This document shows, piece after piece, positions 10,111-20,248 of a stretch of DNA of 64,000 nucleotides (the first letter of the stretch is position 1; the number at the start of each line of letters is the position of its first letter). The translations under genes and the position numbers were made by a program. Origin of the DNA: Eublepharis macularius (Eukaryota; Chordata; Lepidosauria; Squamata; Eublepharidae); assembly GCF_028583425.1 (NCBI RefSeq), contig NC_072800.1:92225001-92289000 (forward strand), in the 5' to 3' direction. The notes under the pieces are model-generated. The model was not told the origin of the DNA. It saw nothing but the letters and a program-made list of their open reading frames with translations, and did not search any database.

Positions 10111-10480
10111 AAAAACATCCTCATGTGGAAGCAGTAGGGTTTCCAGGAATTTTCCAGCTTGGAAGGAGGGGGTGGAGGAGGAGAAACCCTGAGAACTTAA
10201 AACAGGTGTCCCCATCCCTGTTGAGGTTTTGAGTAGGTTGCCAGATCTCCCCGGCAACCAGCAAGGGATAAGGAGAGGCTTAACAGGTGATGGTGGAGGG
10301 CTCACTGGCAACTTCATCACATTGTACTACTAGAAGAAATCTCCCACAATTAATATTTTATCAAAAAAATGTAACAGCATGAAAAGTGCTTTGTGAGTAG
10401 AATAAAGAGTACAAAATACTATTTGTACTATTTCGGAGATTTCTTCTAGTACCACAGTAGCACTTTCTCTTACTAAAGAG

Positions 10481-10914
10481 TAGAGATGGGCACAAACCGG
10501 AAAAAACCTGAACCATGTGGTTCGTGGTTCATTAAATTTCACGAACCATGAACCACAAACTTTCACGAACCTGCCCCTGGTTCGTGAACTGGTTCGTTTG
10601 GTTCTTCAAAATGTCACATCCAGGTCAGAAAATCATCACTTCCAGATCAGCAGAAGGTCACTTCCGGTTCAGCAGAAGTTCACTTCCAGGTCAGCAGAAG
10701 GTCTGCAGGAAGTCCATCCCCTGTTGCCTAGGAAACTGATTGATAGGCACCAGGCTGTCTGCAGTGATGAACCAAAAAACAAACCAAACAAACTAGCCTA
10801 ACATTTGTGGCGGTTCGTCAGAAATGGGATCTGATGAACTGCTGATTTGCGAACCATGAACCGGCCTGGTTCATGCTTAATTTTGGTTCGTATTTTGGTT
10901 CGTGCCCATCTCTA
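10481..10914. mobile_element. hAT-like non-autonomous element, family D, 434 bp
   Basis: Termini TAGAGATGGGCAC / GTGCCCATCTCTA are flanked by a perfect 8-bp duplication CTAAAGAG (10473-10480 / 10915-10922), the size typical of hAT transposons. The subterminal regions carry many GAACCA/GGTTCG repeats, as often seen for transposase binding. The interior has repeated CACTTCC.GGTCAGCAGAAG units. No transposase frame is present. Confidence 0.88.
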
Positions 10915-10922
10915 CTAAAGAG

Positions 10923-11965
10923 CCTTTTTGTTTAGTTCAGACATCATCATATTGCCAGCTACACGCTGATGTCACACCCATGTATCTAGAAGTGACATCA
11001 GTGGGAGACCAGGGCGTGCTCTGGCATTTGGCCAAAACTGTATGGTTTAACCATTGAGTTTAGCCCAAACACCAGAGCATCCCCAATAATGTGCTGATGT
11101 AAATTCCAGGAGGACGGGGAGTGAGGTCAATGGACTGGGAAACTACTGATTCTCTGCCCATCTCCCACCATGTTCCACCCCCCCCCCAGCCCTGACCGGG
11201 GAAATGGTAGTATGGGGCATTATTGAAATCAGTACCAGAACTCACCACAAAATGGCTGCCCTAGAAGCAGGGGCCAATCACAAAATATTGTAAGGTTACC
11301 CTCATCCAATTAAAGCATAATTTCTCCAACTGCTGCACAAGAATTAGCCATCTTGCTTTGACAATGGTTTGGCTACTTTTAAGGAAGCCAAAAAGTTGTA
11401 GATTTGAATGATTTGTGAGATCTTTGGGCCATATTCCTATCCTACAATTATCAAAAACATAGAAGGTTTTTAAATGAGTTAAAATACAAACGTTTGAATT
11501 GTGGATGGATCCCCTCAACGAAATGGAGAGGTCCTGCCTCTCTCCTCTGCAGAACGAACTTTCAGGTTGGAGGGGGGGGGTTGAGAAGAAAGAGAATTTG
11601 GGGTTTTTTTCCAATGGCGAGCCTACAGAACATTATTTAGGCAAGAGTCTATGTAAACACCAAATCAAAGTAAGTAATTTCCTTAATAAAAATATAGTTC
11701 AATTAAAGGAATTCAAGCAAACAGTGAGTAGACAGTTTTTCTTTTTTTAAAAAAAACAACTGGAAAATTCCATAGCTAATTGGCTTACATGACAGTCCCT
11801 GGAGGCAAGAGGAAAAGGTGGAAGTTAGAAAAGGCCAGATATTTTGTTCATTGGTCTCAGCATTCACAAGTGAAAGTCTCTTTGACCTGCCTAATCCTCC
11901 CCTCCCCCGGCCCATGACATCTTCAAGCAAAACCAATGGCAGTCACAGGACCCATGACAGCTTGG
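10923..11965. other. Unassigned sequence with a C-homopolymer
   Basis: No gene was recognised. The piece at 10930-11080 (AAGTGACATCA ... AACCATTGAGTTT) resembles sequences at 28550 and 40745 and is probably an old dispersed repeat. The rest looks single-copy. Confidence 0.35.
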
Positions 11966-11967
11966 CT

Positions 11968-12153
11968 GGGGCTAAGGTTGCCAACTCTAGGTTGGGAAAT
12001 TCCTGGAGATTAGGGGGTGGAGTCTGGGGAGGGACCTTAGTGGAGTATAACAGCATATGGTCCACCCTCTAAAGGAGCCAATTTCTCCAGGGGAACTAAT
12101 CTCTGTGGTTTGGAGATCAGTTGTAATTCTAGGAGATAGCCAACCCACACCTG
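11968..12153. mobile_element. MITE family F copy
   Basis: Runs from AAGGTTGCCAACTCTAGGTT through GGAGATTAGGGGGTGGAGTC, CTCCAGGGGAACTAATCTCT and GGAGATCAGTTGTAATTC to CTGGCAACAC. Complementary ends and the CTCCAGG/CCTGGAG interior define the family. A second partial copy follows at 12165-12272. Confidence 0.65.
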
Positions 12154-12485
12154 GCAACACTTGCTAGGTTTTCCATCTTCCAGGCTGGGGCTGGAGTTCT
12201 CTGGAATTGCAATTGATCTCCAAACAACACAGATCAGCTCCCATGGAGAAAATGACAGTTTCCGAGAGTAGACGCTATAGCAGGGGTCCCCAACCTTTCT
12301 GCGCCCGTGGGCACCTTTGGAATTTTGAGATGGGCTGTTGAGAGGAACTCCGAACTGGCTGCCACAGTGGCGGAGCAAATGGTTGTTGCAGGAGGTGGAG
12401 CCAAACACAATACTCACTTTGCAAAAGAATCACAGAAGGGGAATAAAAAGAAATGAAGGAAAGCTTGGGGATGGAGGGGGTCAGA

Positions 12486-12667
12486 GGCTGAATCCACACT
12501 TACTGGCATAGCACTAAACAGTCGGAATGATAGAGGCTTCCTGGAACTTTTTCTGACATCATCGTGCCACGAGCGTGGGATCGTGGCATGATGATGTCAT
12601 AAAACGCGCCAGGAAGACGCTATCATTCCGACTGTTTAGTGCTATGCCTGTAAGTGTGGATTTGTCC
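12486..12667. mobile_element. MITE family B, 182 bp, nested in the hAT element
   Basis: Termini GGCTGAATCCACACTTA / TAAGTGTGGATTTGTCC, with long self-complementary arms (GGCATAGCACTAAACAGTCG pairs with CGACTGTTTAGTGCTATGCC). 3-bp duplication AGA (12483-12485 / 12668-12670). The core contains TGACATCATCGTGCCACG and its complement. Confidence 0.75.
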
Positions 12668-12794
12668 AGAGACTGGGGAATAAAAATAAATGAAGGAAAA
12701 GTGGGAGGAAAGGAGAAAGGGGAATAAAAAGGAAAGTCTGAAGGTTGAATGGGACAACAGATTTAGTGCTTATAGGTCCTCCTGATCAATAGCT

Positions 12795-13010
12795 GCAGCT
12801 GCTATTGATAGTGGTGGAAAGGGCCATCAGGTCATAGCTGGCTCATGGCAGCCCCTGATGGGATTTTCAAGGAAATGGCCTGCCTTTGCGCAGTGACCCA
12901 GCTCTTCTTTGGAGAAGTCTCCCATCCAATTACTAAACCCTGCTGAGATCTGATGAGATCAGAGTTGCCTGGGCTAACCAGGTCAGGGCACGGCTGCTAT
13001 TGCAATTACG
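12795..13010 (-). mobile_element. 5S rRNA-derived SINE (minus)
   Basis: CTCCCATCCAATTACTAAAC ... CTGCTGAGATCTGATGAGATC is the complement of the 5S rRNA internal-promoter half, degraded: 5S-like GATCTC.TCAGATCTCAG.A and GTTTAGTAATTGGATGGGAG on the minus strand. The 3' piece CATAGCTGGCTCATGGCAGCC resembles a Bov-B-type tail. This matches the 5S-headed SINE class known from lizards. Confidence 0.7.
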
Positions 13011-13305
13011 GAAAATATTTTCATCTAAATGTGGACAATGAATAAAAAGCCCCACCTTACAAAGGCACTGCCCTCTTTCTGAAAAGCTTGATAAGTACCA
13101 GCATAAATAGTGGTAGGTGCCAAGGTGCTCAGCGTCACCAAGTTGGGGAGCCCTGCTCTATAGCATATCATAGAGTTTAGAAGTAGTCCCTTCTCAGCTA
13201 TCATTCCCAAACCTGTAGGAATTTCCATGGCCAGAGCTGGCAAATCTAGCCCTGGCCCACAATGATATTTGAATAGATAATATGTAAAGTCTATGGTTTA
13301 GAGAT

Positions 13306-13512
13306 AGTTTCAGGTGGGTAACCATGCTGGTCTGCAATAGAGCAGCAGGATTTGAATCCAGGGCACCTTTGAGACAGACAAGATTTTCAGGGTATGAACT
13401 TTTAAGTGTCAAAGCTCCCTTCTTCTGACAGGGAGCTTTAACTCTCAAAAGCTTACACCCTGAAAATTTTGTTAATCTCAAAGGTGCCATTGTATTCATA
13501 TCCTGCTATGAC
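13306..13512. mobile_element. Fold-back element family G
   Basis: Contains GGTAACCATGCTGGTCTGCA, AGCAGGATTTGAATCCAGGG, AAGATTTTCAGGGTATGAAC and, in reverse, CACCCTGAAAATTTTGTTAA and ATATCCTGCT. The two arms pair around GCTCCCTTCTTCTGACAGGG. Confidence 0.6.
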
Positions 13513-13923
13513 TTGGGGTCATGCTTACACTAGAGAAGAAAGTCTCTGGAAGTGTGCAGAAGGCATTTGCCTTACTGCCAGATATCCACAACCAGCACAT
13601 GTTAATTTAACTTTTCTAAGACAAACCCAGTGTATCAAGAAGCCAGGAACTCTTGACCGCCCATTGTTTTAAAAATGGGGAATTGTTCTTTGCCAATCAT
13701 GGTTGATTTATCTCCAGATTCCAGCAGAGTGCTTTATGGCAGCTTTGCAGTAGTTTTGCAGCATGGTGAGTGTGCGTGAGACAGAATGCTTTTTGCTGTC
13801 ATCAGTCGGAAGTTTTCATGTAAAGGACAAGGAGGAGGTGAGTGACTCCCATAAATAACCTGGTAATAGATTTGTGTTTTTGAAATTTGTTTATCCAGCC
13901 TCTGTTTCCTTGGATGCGTCTGA

Positions 13924-14155
13924 GAGCCAAGCTACAAGTGATGCCTGACACAGGTTGGACACTTGTCAGCTTCCCTCAAGTTTTGATAAGAAACGTAGGC
14001 GTCCTGGTCTTGCAGCTTAGCTCCGACTGCTGTCTAATGGACTTTTCAGCTGTCATTTGGCCGACATTCCTCCAAGCTGCCTACATTCCCCATCAAAACT
14101 TGAGGGAAGCTGACAAGTGTCCAACTAGTGTGAGGCATCACTTGTAGTTTGGCTC
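13924..14155. mobile_element. MITE, family A-related, 232 bp
   Basis: Ends GAGCCAAGCTACAAGTGATG and the complement CACTTGTAGTTTGGCTC. 3-bp duplication TGA (13921-13923 / 14156-14158). Shares its interior with 3470-3703 (GACACTTGTCAGCTTCCCTC and its inverted copy). Arms are over 80 bp. Confidence 0.78.
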
Positions 14156-14159
14156 TGAG

Positions 14160-15085
14160 AGTCTCCTTCTGAGGCAAGCACATAACTGTATTAATTTTGC
14201 CACGTTCTCTCTGTGCAATAAAAGTAACTGATTCATTTGATTGAAAAACGGACTCGCACAAAAAACGACCTTAGGACCCCTCTGCCATTAGCATTTTTGA
14301 GGTTATAATTTCTTTGACCGGATGTGCCGTTTGCAACCTGTTCAGCGCATTGGGCCCAACTCCTGCTTTTGAAGGTCTCTTTTGATTGCTACCAGACTCC
14401 AAGTCTCTACCCTTGTCAGTACGCCCTTGAAAGCCTCCTTCCCACACCTGTTATGCATTAAAACAAGAGACGTCGCTTTTTCCGAGCAGACGTGAGAAAG
14501 TCGGGAAAACTTTGCTCTCAAATGAACTTCCCGCCTCATTAGTTTTTACGAGCGGGTAGTGTCCTTTGTATGGTATTGTCGGTCGGACAACCATCAAGTG
14601 GATCCCCCAACTGGTGCCCCCGTCGTAAGCCCAGAGGGGGACTTCCTGTGGCCGGCAAGTACCACTGTTGAAATCAGCTGCTCTTTTTAATTATTTTTTG
14701 TTCGGTCAATTGGAGAAAAAAAGTCCCACTCAGTAACCAAGGAGCAAAAGACATAAAAGAAGCGGTCAGGGCCAAGGAAATCACAAACATTGCAAAAATG
14801 ATCTTAAGCAGATGTTTCCAACAAAATGCCCCACTTAATTTTAACCGAGCATTTAAATCATCCCCTAGGATAGTATTGCTCTGTTGCGCAGCCACACGAC
14901 GAGTCGTGAAGGAGTTTCCAGAATGGAAGGAATTGCCACCATTTGTGTAGACCCAAAGTCTTGTTTAAATGCAAAACTTCCAAACTTGTAGCCTGCTAGA
15001 CTGGGACATCTTGTTTTCACTTTGCAGTTCTTTTATGCAGATCCCATGATCTTTCAGTCCTCCTTTAATCCAACCACTCAGGGTT
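14160..15085. other. Repeat-poor stretch, candidate conserved non-coding DNA
   Basis: No repeat family or coding frame was recognised. The segment 14210-14690 is notably free of MITE-like palindromes. Calling it conserved is inference. Confidence 0.3.
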
Positions 15086-15557
15086 TGTTTGTTTGTTTTT
15101 GGCCATCAAGTTGCAGCCAGGCAAGGCAACAGATATTCAGGAGTGGTTTGGAATTGCCTACCTCTGCATAACAACTCTGGACTTAGAATCATAGAATCAT
15201 AAGGTGCCTCCAGGGTCATCTAGTCCAACCCCCGCACAATGCAGGAAATTCACAACTACCTCCCTCCACCACACACACACCCAGTGACCCCTGCTCCGTG
15301 CCTAGAAGATGGTAGGAAAACCTCCAGGATCCCTGGCCAAACTGGCCTGGGGAAAATTGCTCTCAACCCCAAACTGGCAATTGGCTTTACCCTGGGTGTG
15401 TAAGAAGGGGCCACGAGAACTAAGCACTGATGTAACCTTTCCTGCCCTCTCTTGGTGATCTCCCATCCAAACACTAACCAGGCCAACCTGCTGACCCTGT
15501 TTAGCTTCTGAGATCTGATAGGATGGGGGCTAGCTTAGGCTATCCAGGTCAGGGAAT
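15086..15557 (-). mobile_element. 5S rRNA-derived SINE (minus) split by a CR1
   Basis: The Bov-B-like tail (GGCCATCAAGTTGCAGCCAG ... TTGCCTACCTCTGCATAAC) lies at 15100-15175. The 5S part (ATCTCCCATCCAAACACTAA ... GCTTCTGAGATCTGATAGGA ... TATCCAGGTCAGGG) resumes at 15455-15555. A CR1 3' end lies between them. Confidence 0.75.
15188..15450 (-). mobile_element. CR1 LINE 3' end (minus) nested in the 5S-SINE
   Basis: Starts with the CR1 octamer tail in reverse (GAATCATAGAATCATAAGG). It continues with TCTAGTCCAACCCC, GCAGGAAATTCACAACTACC, CAAACTGGCCTGGGGAAAAT and CATGTAAGAAGGGG-type sequence. Only the 3' end is present, the usual 5' truncation of CR1. Confidence 0.85.
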
Positions 15558-16020
15558 CCCGCTGCAGATACATAACTCTTCAGATGTTCAGACAAGGCTG
15601 TTCCTACTAGGTAACTGCTGCTCCTCCTGCTTGCAATTACTGATTTTTTGAATTTCATTGTCTGGTAACTGAAACACCTTTGAGCTGCTCGTTCCCTTGA
15701 GCCACACCGTAGTTGGCAGAAGTGTGCAACCGAGTCCATGAGCACCGTGGTATCTACCTATGTAGGAAGGGTGCAAACATAGGCTTCCTCCCTGCGATTT
15801 GGAAATATGAAAAAGCAGCATTCTCAATTGTGGAAAGGGATGCTGTGCCCACGAGCCAGCGATTGTGCAAAGATAGTGGGTGGAGCCACTGCGCATGAGC
15901 TCATTCTCTTTCTATAAGCACTGATTCAACATGCTGAGTCGTCATGTGTCGAGAATTCCCGTACGGGTATCTGTGCATCAGTGTGAGTCAACAAGAGACA
16001 GTGTTTTCCATGGTCATTTA
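15558..16020. other. Unassigned sequence
   Basis: Nothing recognised. Short frames only; one extends into the microsatellite that follows. Confidence 0.35.
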
Positions 16021-16357
16021 ATTCCTTCCCTCCCTCCCTCCCTCCCTCCCTCCTTCACTCCCTCATTTCCCTCCCTCCTTCCCTCCTTCCTTCCTTCCCT
16101 CCCTCCTTCCTCCCTCCCTCATTTCCCTCCCTCCCTCCCTCCTTCCTTCCTTCCTTCCTCCTTCCCTCCCTCCCTCCCTCCTTCCCTCCTTCCCTCCTTT
16201 CCTCCCACCTTCCTTCCTTCCTTCCTTCCTTCCTTCCTTCCTTCCTTCCTTCCTTCCTTCCTTCCTTCCTTCCCTCCTTCCTTCCCTCCTTCCTTCCCTC
16301 CCTCCCTCCCTCCTTCCCTCCCTCCCTCCTTCCTTCCCTCCTTCCTTCCTTCCATCC
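16021..16357. repeat. CCTT/CCCT polypyrimidine microsatellite, about 335 bp
   Basis: Uninterrupted TTCC and CCCT tetranucleotide units on the plus strand. The region can form triplex or slipped structures. It creates long artificial Ser/Pro/Leu and Lys/Glu/Gly frames that are not genes. Confidence 0.95.
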
Positions 16358-16359
16358 AT

Positions 16360-16565
16360 TTATACCCTGCTTTCTCCCTTAATGGGGACCCAAAGCAGTT
16401 CACATCGGTCTCCTCTCCTCCATTTTATCCTCACCACAAGTTAGGCTGAGCATGTGCGGTTGTTCCAAGGTCACCCAGTGAGCCACTGTGGCAGAGTAGA
16501 GATTTGAACCTGTGGTCTCCCATATCCTAGTCTGACACTCTAACCACTATGCAACACTGACTCTC
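16360..16565 (-). mobile_element. tRNA-headed SINE (minus)
   Basis: Read in minus: a tRNA-like head (GAGTCAGTGTTGCATAGTGG ... B box GGTTCAAATC), then CACTGGGTGACCTTGG, TGAGGATAAAATGGAGG, GGGTCCCCATTAAGGGAGAA and a TATAAATGG tail. Same family as 28972-29196. Confidence 0.75.
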
Positions 16566-16570
16566 ACCAG

Positions 16571-16700
16571 TTTCAGAGGAGTTAGCCGTGTTAGTCTGTA
16601 GTAGCAAAATCAAAAAGAGTCCAGTAGCACCTTTAAGAGTAACCAATTTTATTTTAGCATAAGCTTTCGAGAATCAAGTTCTCTTCGTCAGATGCCTGAT
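16571..16700 (-). mobile_element. Fold-back retroposon family, half copy
   Basis: Contains CAGAGGAGTTAGCCGTGTTA, AAAAGAGTCCAGTAGCACCT, CATAAGCTTTCGAGAATC and TCTTCGTCAGATGCCTGAT. This is the 3' half in minus orientation, cut in the hairpin loop like the copy at 4469. Confidence 0.7.
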
Positions 16701-16829
16701 ACAAACTGGTCAAATACAGAAGAGGAGGGGGTGAGGGGGGAGAAGGAGAGGAAGGACAAGATGCAATTGGGGGGTGGCAACCAAAACATTCCTTTGCTAG
16801 TAAATGTAAACATCTCCTTTTGGTGTGTA

Positions 16830-17030
16830 GTCAGTTTGCCATGTTAGTTTGCAGCAGTAAAAGCATCCAATTTCTACGTAGTATAAGCCCTCGATAACCA
16901 CAACTCTCCCTGCCAGATGCATCTGACAAAGAGAACTGTGGTCCCCGAAAGCCCACACCGGGCGTCACTGGGCTCCCCCAGACCACGCTGCTGTAAAGGA
17001 AATCTGTTACCTGTGATAATGTGATAACCA
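16830..17030. mobile_element. Diverged fold-back element
   Basis: TTTGCCATGTTAGTTTGCAG, AAGCCCTCGATAACCACAAC, TCCCTGCCAGATGCATCTGA, AGAACTGTGGTCCCCGAAAG: a degraded relative of the fold-back retroposon, with both arms. Confidence 0.55.
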
Positions 17031-17137
17031 TTCATAGTCTCTATTCAGTCCCAGCTTGACCGTGTCAAATTTGCATATGAATTCCAATTCAGCAGCCTCC
17101 CGTTGGATTTTGGTTTTTTTGTTATATTTATATCAAG

Positions 17138-17717
17138 GATATCAGAGGAGTTAGCTGTGTTAGTCTCAGTAGCAAAATAGCCAAGACTCCTGTAGCACCT
17201 TTAAGACTAACCAACTTTTTTGTAGCATAAGCTTTTGAGAGCCACAGCGCTCTTTGTCAGATGCATCGTCAGCTTTCGAGGACCACAGCTCTCTTCGTCA
17301 GACACATTGTCAGCTTTCGAGGACCACAAGTTTCTTCATCAGATGCATCGTCAGCTTTCGAGAGCCACGGCTCTCTTCATCAGATGCATTGTCAGCTTTT
17401 GAGAACCACAACTCTCTTCGTCAGATGCATCATCAGCTTTCAAGGGCCACAAGTCTCTTCATCAGATACATCATCAACTTTCGAGAGCCCCGGCTCTCTT
17501 TGTCAGATGCATCATCAGCTTTTGAGGGCCACAGCTCTCTTCATCAGATACATCATCAGCTTTAAGAGCCACAGCTCTCTTTGTCAGATGCATCATCAGC
17601 TTTCAAGGACCACAACTCTCTTCGTCAGATGCATCATCAGCTTTCGATGATGCATCTGACTAAGAGAGCTGTGGCTCTTGAAAGCTTATGCTACAATAAA
17701 GTTGGTTAGTCTTAAAA
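17138..17717 (-). mobile_element. Fold-back retroposon expanded by an internal tandem array
   Basis: The outer parts are ordinary family sequence: CAGAGGAGTTAGCTGTGTTA ... AGACTAACCAACTTTT on the left, AGCTTATGCTACAATAAAGT ... GTTAGTCTTAAA on the right. Between them the arm segment is repeated about ten times (see 17229-17660). GATATCAG occurs at both outer borders. Confidence 0.8.
17229..17660 (+). repeat. 41-bp tandem array, about 10 units
   Basis: Unit: TCAGCTTTCGAGGACCACAG then CTCTCTTCGTCAGATGCATCA with substitutions, mostly 41 bp (one or two units are shorter). Each unit equals the loop-side arm of the fold-back element, so the array arose by internal amplification. 41 is not divisible by 3; the repetitive open frames over it are by-products. 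Confidence 0.9.
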
Positions 17718-18345
17718 GATATCAGAAGAGTTGGTCTCTTCTCACCCCAAACTAAGCCACCCCCTTTGCATCAAACCAGCTAGCAAACTTCACTTTTTAG
17801 AAGACATGCAATGCCACGTAACCCGGTCTGGCCTATTGCCATTAACAGGCTCCCTTGCTGTCTTGGCTGATCTCTTTGCAGTTTTCTCCAGTGGGTAGAA
17901 CAGGGTGGTGGTGCATAGAATGAATCCCTGTTGTTCCTTAGGAAGCAAGTTCAAGGCCAGTTGTGGGATTTCACCCTGGTTGCTCAGGGTTTGTTGTTAC
18001 TGGCCTGGATTTTGTCCCGGGACAATTCCATCGGTCTTCTCTCATTTTCTTTATTTGAATTTCTGGAGAGTTACCCAGCTGTTCCTCTAATTTTTAAAAA
18101 AATGTTTGGTGGAAATGTTTGGGAGTTTGTAAAAGCATGGAAGTTAGGTCAGCCGCAGGGGACAGATCATTGACACTGAAGTCAGGGCAACAGCCTCGTA
18201 GCTGAATCTCATGCACAAGAATTTAATTTCCTGGGTCCTGGGATCTGACTTTAAACCTCTAGTAAACTGTCAGTGCAATGAACCTGAGCAGAGTTCTGCC
18301 TGCAGCTGGTCCGGGACATCTTTTGCTGAGTTTTGCATTTTAGTG
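17718..18345. other. Unassigned sequence
   Basis: No recognisable repeat or gene. Confidence 0.35.
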
Positions 18346-18348
18346 TGG

Positions 18349-18520
18349 GGCCGTTTTCACACGGACGTTTATTCTGCCAGTATAGCGCCACGAATCATTT
18401 CCTATAATATCACAATCAGAACGGATTCTCCCAACTTGTAACGTCTCGTTGCGCTTCCACAAGTTCACATTTCATAGGCAGAAGCACAAGAGAGGGCGGT
18501 TCGAAGTGCTCGTGTCACTG
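18349..18520. mobile_element. Single end of a family B-like MITE
   Basis: GGCCGTTTTCACACGGACG is a family B terminus (compare 53439). The matching right end was not found, so the element is truncated or diverged. Confidence 0.45.
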
Positions 18521-18871
18521 CACACTTAATTTTTTAAAATTTTTGCACACTTTTGCACTATTTCGCACTTTCCTAATACCAAATTTGCATGCGCCCACCC
18601 TCAACGCTCCTTGTAATAGGCAGTAGAGTTTTCTCACCCATGAACTGCTGAAAACTTTGGTTGAACCAAATTTTTGCCAAATTTGAACACCCTTAAATAG
18701 CTTTGGGGCTTCCAAAATCTCCTTGTCTGATGAGATCCTCCTCTCCTAAGACTCAACCATGGCCCTACAAAGAGTGTTGTTGCTTCTATTGGCGCAGCTG
18801 GTTGGATATCTGGTGCAGAGCTCACTGACATGCTCCACAAAATCTTAACCACTGTTTTCTTCCCACGCAAA

Positions 18872-18896
18872 AAAAGTGTGTGTGTGTGTGTGTGTG
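18872..18896. repeat. GT microsatellite
   Basis: (GT)11-12 run next to the Bov-B fragment. Confidence 0.9.
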
Positions 18897-19110
18897 TTAT
18901 GTGCCGTCAAGTCATTTCCGACCTATAACAACCCGATGAATGAAAGACCTCCAAAATGTCCTATCCTTAACAGACTTGCTCAGATCCTGCAAACTGGAGG
19001 ACGTGGCTTCTTTTATTGAGTCAAGCCACCTCGTTTTAGGTCTTCCTCTTTTCCTGCTGCCTTCTACTTTTCCTAGCATTATTGACTTTTCCAGAGAATC
19101 TTGTCTTCTC
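18893..19110 (-). mobile_element. Bov-B (RTE) LINE 3' end, ORF2 C-terminus
   Basis: Minus-strand frame reads RRQDSLEKSIMLGKVEGSRK then RGRPKTRWLDSIKEATSSSL and VKDRTFWRSFIHRVV. This is the C-terminal signature of Bov-B/RTE ORF2 (KTIMLGK.EG.R.RGRP..RWLD ... V.DR..WR). The tail follows at the low-coordinate side with GGTCGGAAATGACTTGACGG. Confidence 0.8.
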
Positions 19111-19477
19111 ATTAAAAAGTAACAGTCTGCAATTAAGATTTGCGCTATTGCAATATGTTAATTTTTTAAAAAAAATAATTATCAGGCAGCACTGCGCAGC
19201 ACAGAACCAATGGCTAAATGAGAAGATATTTTTCACATAAGAAACATATCTGTATGTATGGCAGGATTCTTCGGTGGAGTGGTTGGTTCTTGACTAACAG
19301 TACATCGAAATTGTGCAATAAAGCTTCCTTTAAAAAAAAATATCGGCTTTCTGGTGGGGCGCACATTGGCTTGCAGGAGTCTTGGGTGGGAAAGTCTCTT
19401 CTAACGGAACTGAAAATTTAAAAGGGGGGATTGGTAACTAGCTGGTTTTGTGTAGCAAATCATTCATACCCGTTCCA

Positions 19478-19629
19478 GGCCATTCACATGGAAGCCATTA
19501 ATGCCGTTAAGACTCACAAAGTGGATTTGAAGGAGAATGGACAAAACGTGACAAAACCGGAATGAGGTGAGAATTCTGCAGGAGGAAGCGCTAGTTTAGC
19601 GCTAAATTTAAGGCCATGTGAAAACGGCC
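19478..19629. mobile_element. MITE family B-like, 152 bp
   Basis: Termini GGCCATTCACATGG / CCATGTGAAAACGGCC; the internal arms pair less well than in other copies. Flanks do not form a clear duplication. Confidence 0.55.
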
Positions 19630-19691
19630 TGGATATCCATTTGCTTGAGGCTATCACGTCAATTTTATATCATTAGCTTCTCTGATTGCTG

Positions 19692-19905
19692 TAGCAGGAT
19701 TTGAGTCTGGTGGCACCTTAGAGACCAAGCTTTCGAGACTTCAGAGCTCTTGCAGTAAAACAGCAAGATCTGAGTCTAGTGGCACCTTAAAAACCAACAA
19801 GATTTTCAAAGTGTCAGCTTTCGAGAGTCAGAACTCCCTTCTAGACTCAAATCCTGCTGTTCTACTGCAGACCAATATGGCTACCCACCTAAAACTATCC
19901 TTGAT
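19692..19905. mobile_element. Fold-back element family G
   Basis: AGCAGGATTTGAGTCTGGTG, CACCTTAGAGACCAAGCTTT, then the reverse arm GACTCAAATCCTGCTGTTCT and the tail CTGCAGACCAATATGGCTAC. One arm is partly duplicated at 19758-19800. Confidence 0.6.
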
Positions 19906-20248
19906 TGCTATAGAATAGAAAGGAAGAACACGAATATCCCAGATAAATTGAAGCCTAAATACATGGTCCTCAATAGACTCCAGAGGGAAGATATTGCCAT
20001 GGGGACCCGGTTTGCAAACACCTTTTCCTTACTCTTGAAACAACTTGGTTGTGATACCACAGCCAAGCTCAGCTATAATAATTCATAAAGAATTGTATGC
20101 TGGTGGACCTAATATAAGCAGTGGTTTATGGAAATGTTCTTGTAACTGTATTCATTTACCCTATGGCATTGTTTATGGAAACGTTCTTGACACTGTATGG
20201 AAATGACTGCCATTGTCCTTGCCGCTGATTGTACTAATCTCACACTAT

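Larger units (their letters stand above)
12281..13155. mobile_element. hAT-like element, 875 bp, carrying two nested insertions
   Basis: Ends are CAGGGGTCCCCAACCTTTCT and ACCAAGTTGGGGAGCCCTG. The flanks are CGCTATAG (12273-12280) and CTCTATAG (13156-13163), an 8-bp duplication with one change. Inside are a family B MITE (12486-12667) and a 5S-rRNA-like SINE (12795-13010). No transposase is recognisable. Charlie-like termini (CAGGGGTC) support hAT. Confidence 0.82.

Noticed and set aside
12795..13010. 5S rRNA gene
   Set aside because: Only part of 5S is similar, it is diverged, and it is fused to a Bov-B-like tail. The same fusion recurs at three other places, so it is a SINE.
15931..16449. 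Open frame of 172 codons rich in Pro and Ser, and Lys/Glu/Gly frames on the other strand
   Set aside because: They are direct translations of the CCTT/CCCT microsatellite; any frame through such a repeat is open.
17254..17650. Repetitive protein-like frames (103 and 129 codons)
   Set aside because: They come from the 41-bp tandem array inside a fold-back repeat. 41 is not a multiple of 3, so the frame shifts with each unit.
17229..17660. CRISPR-like array of about 40-bp units
   Set aside because: The whole unit is repeated without unique spacers, and the genome is clearly vertebrate.
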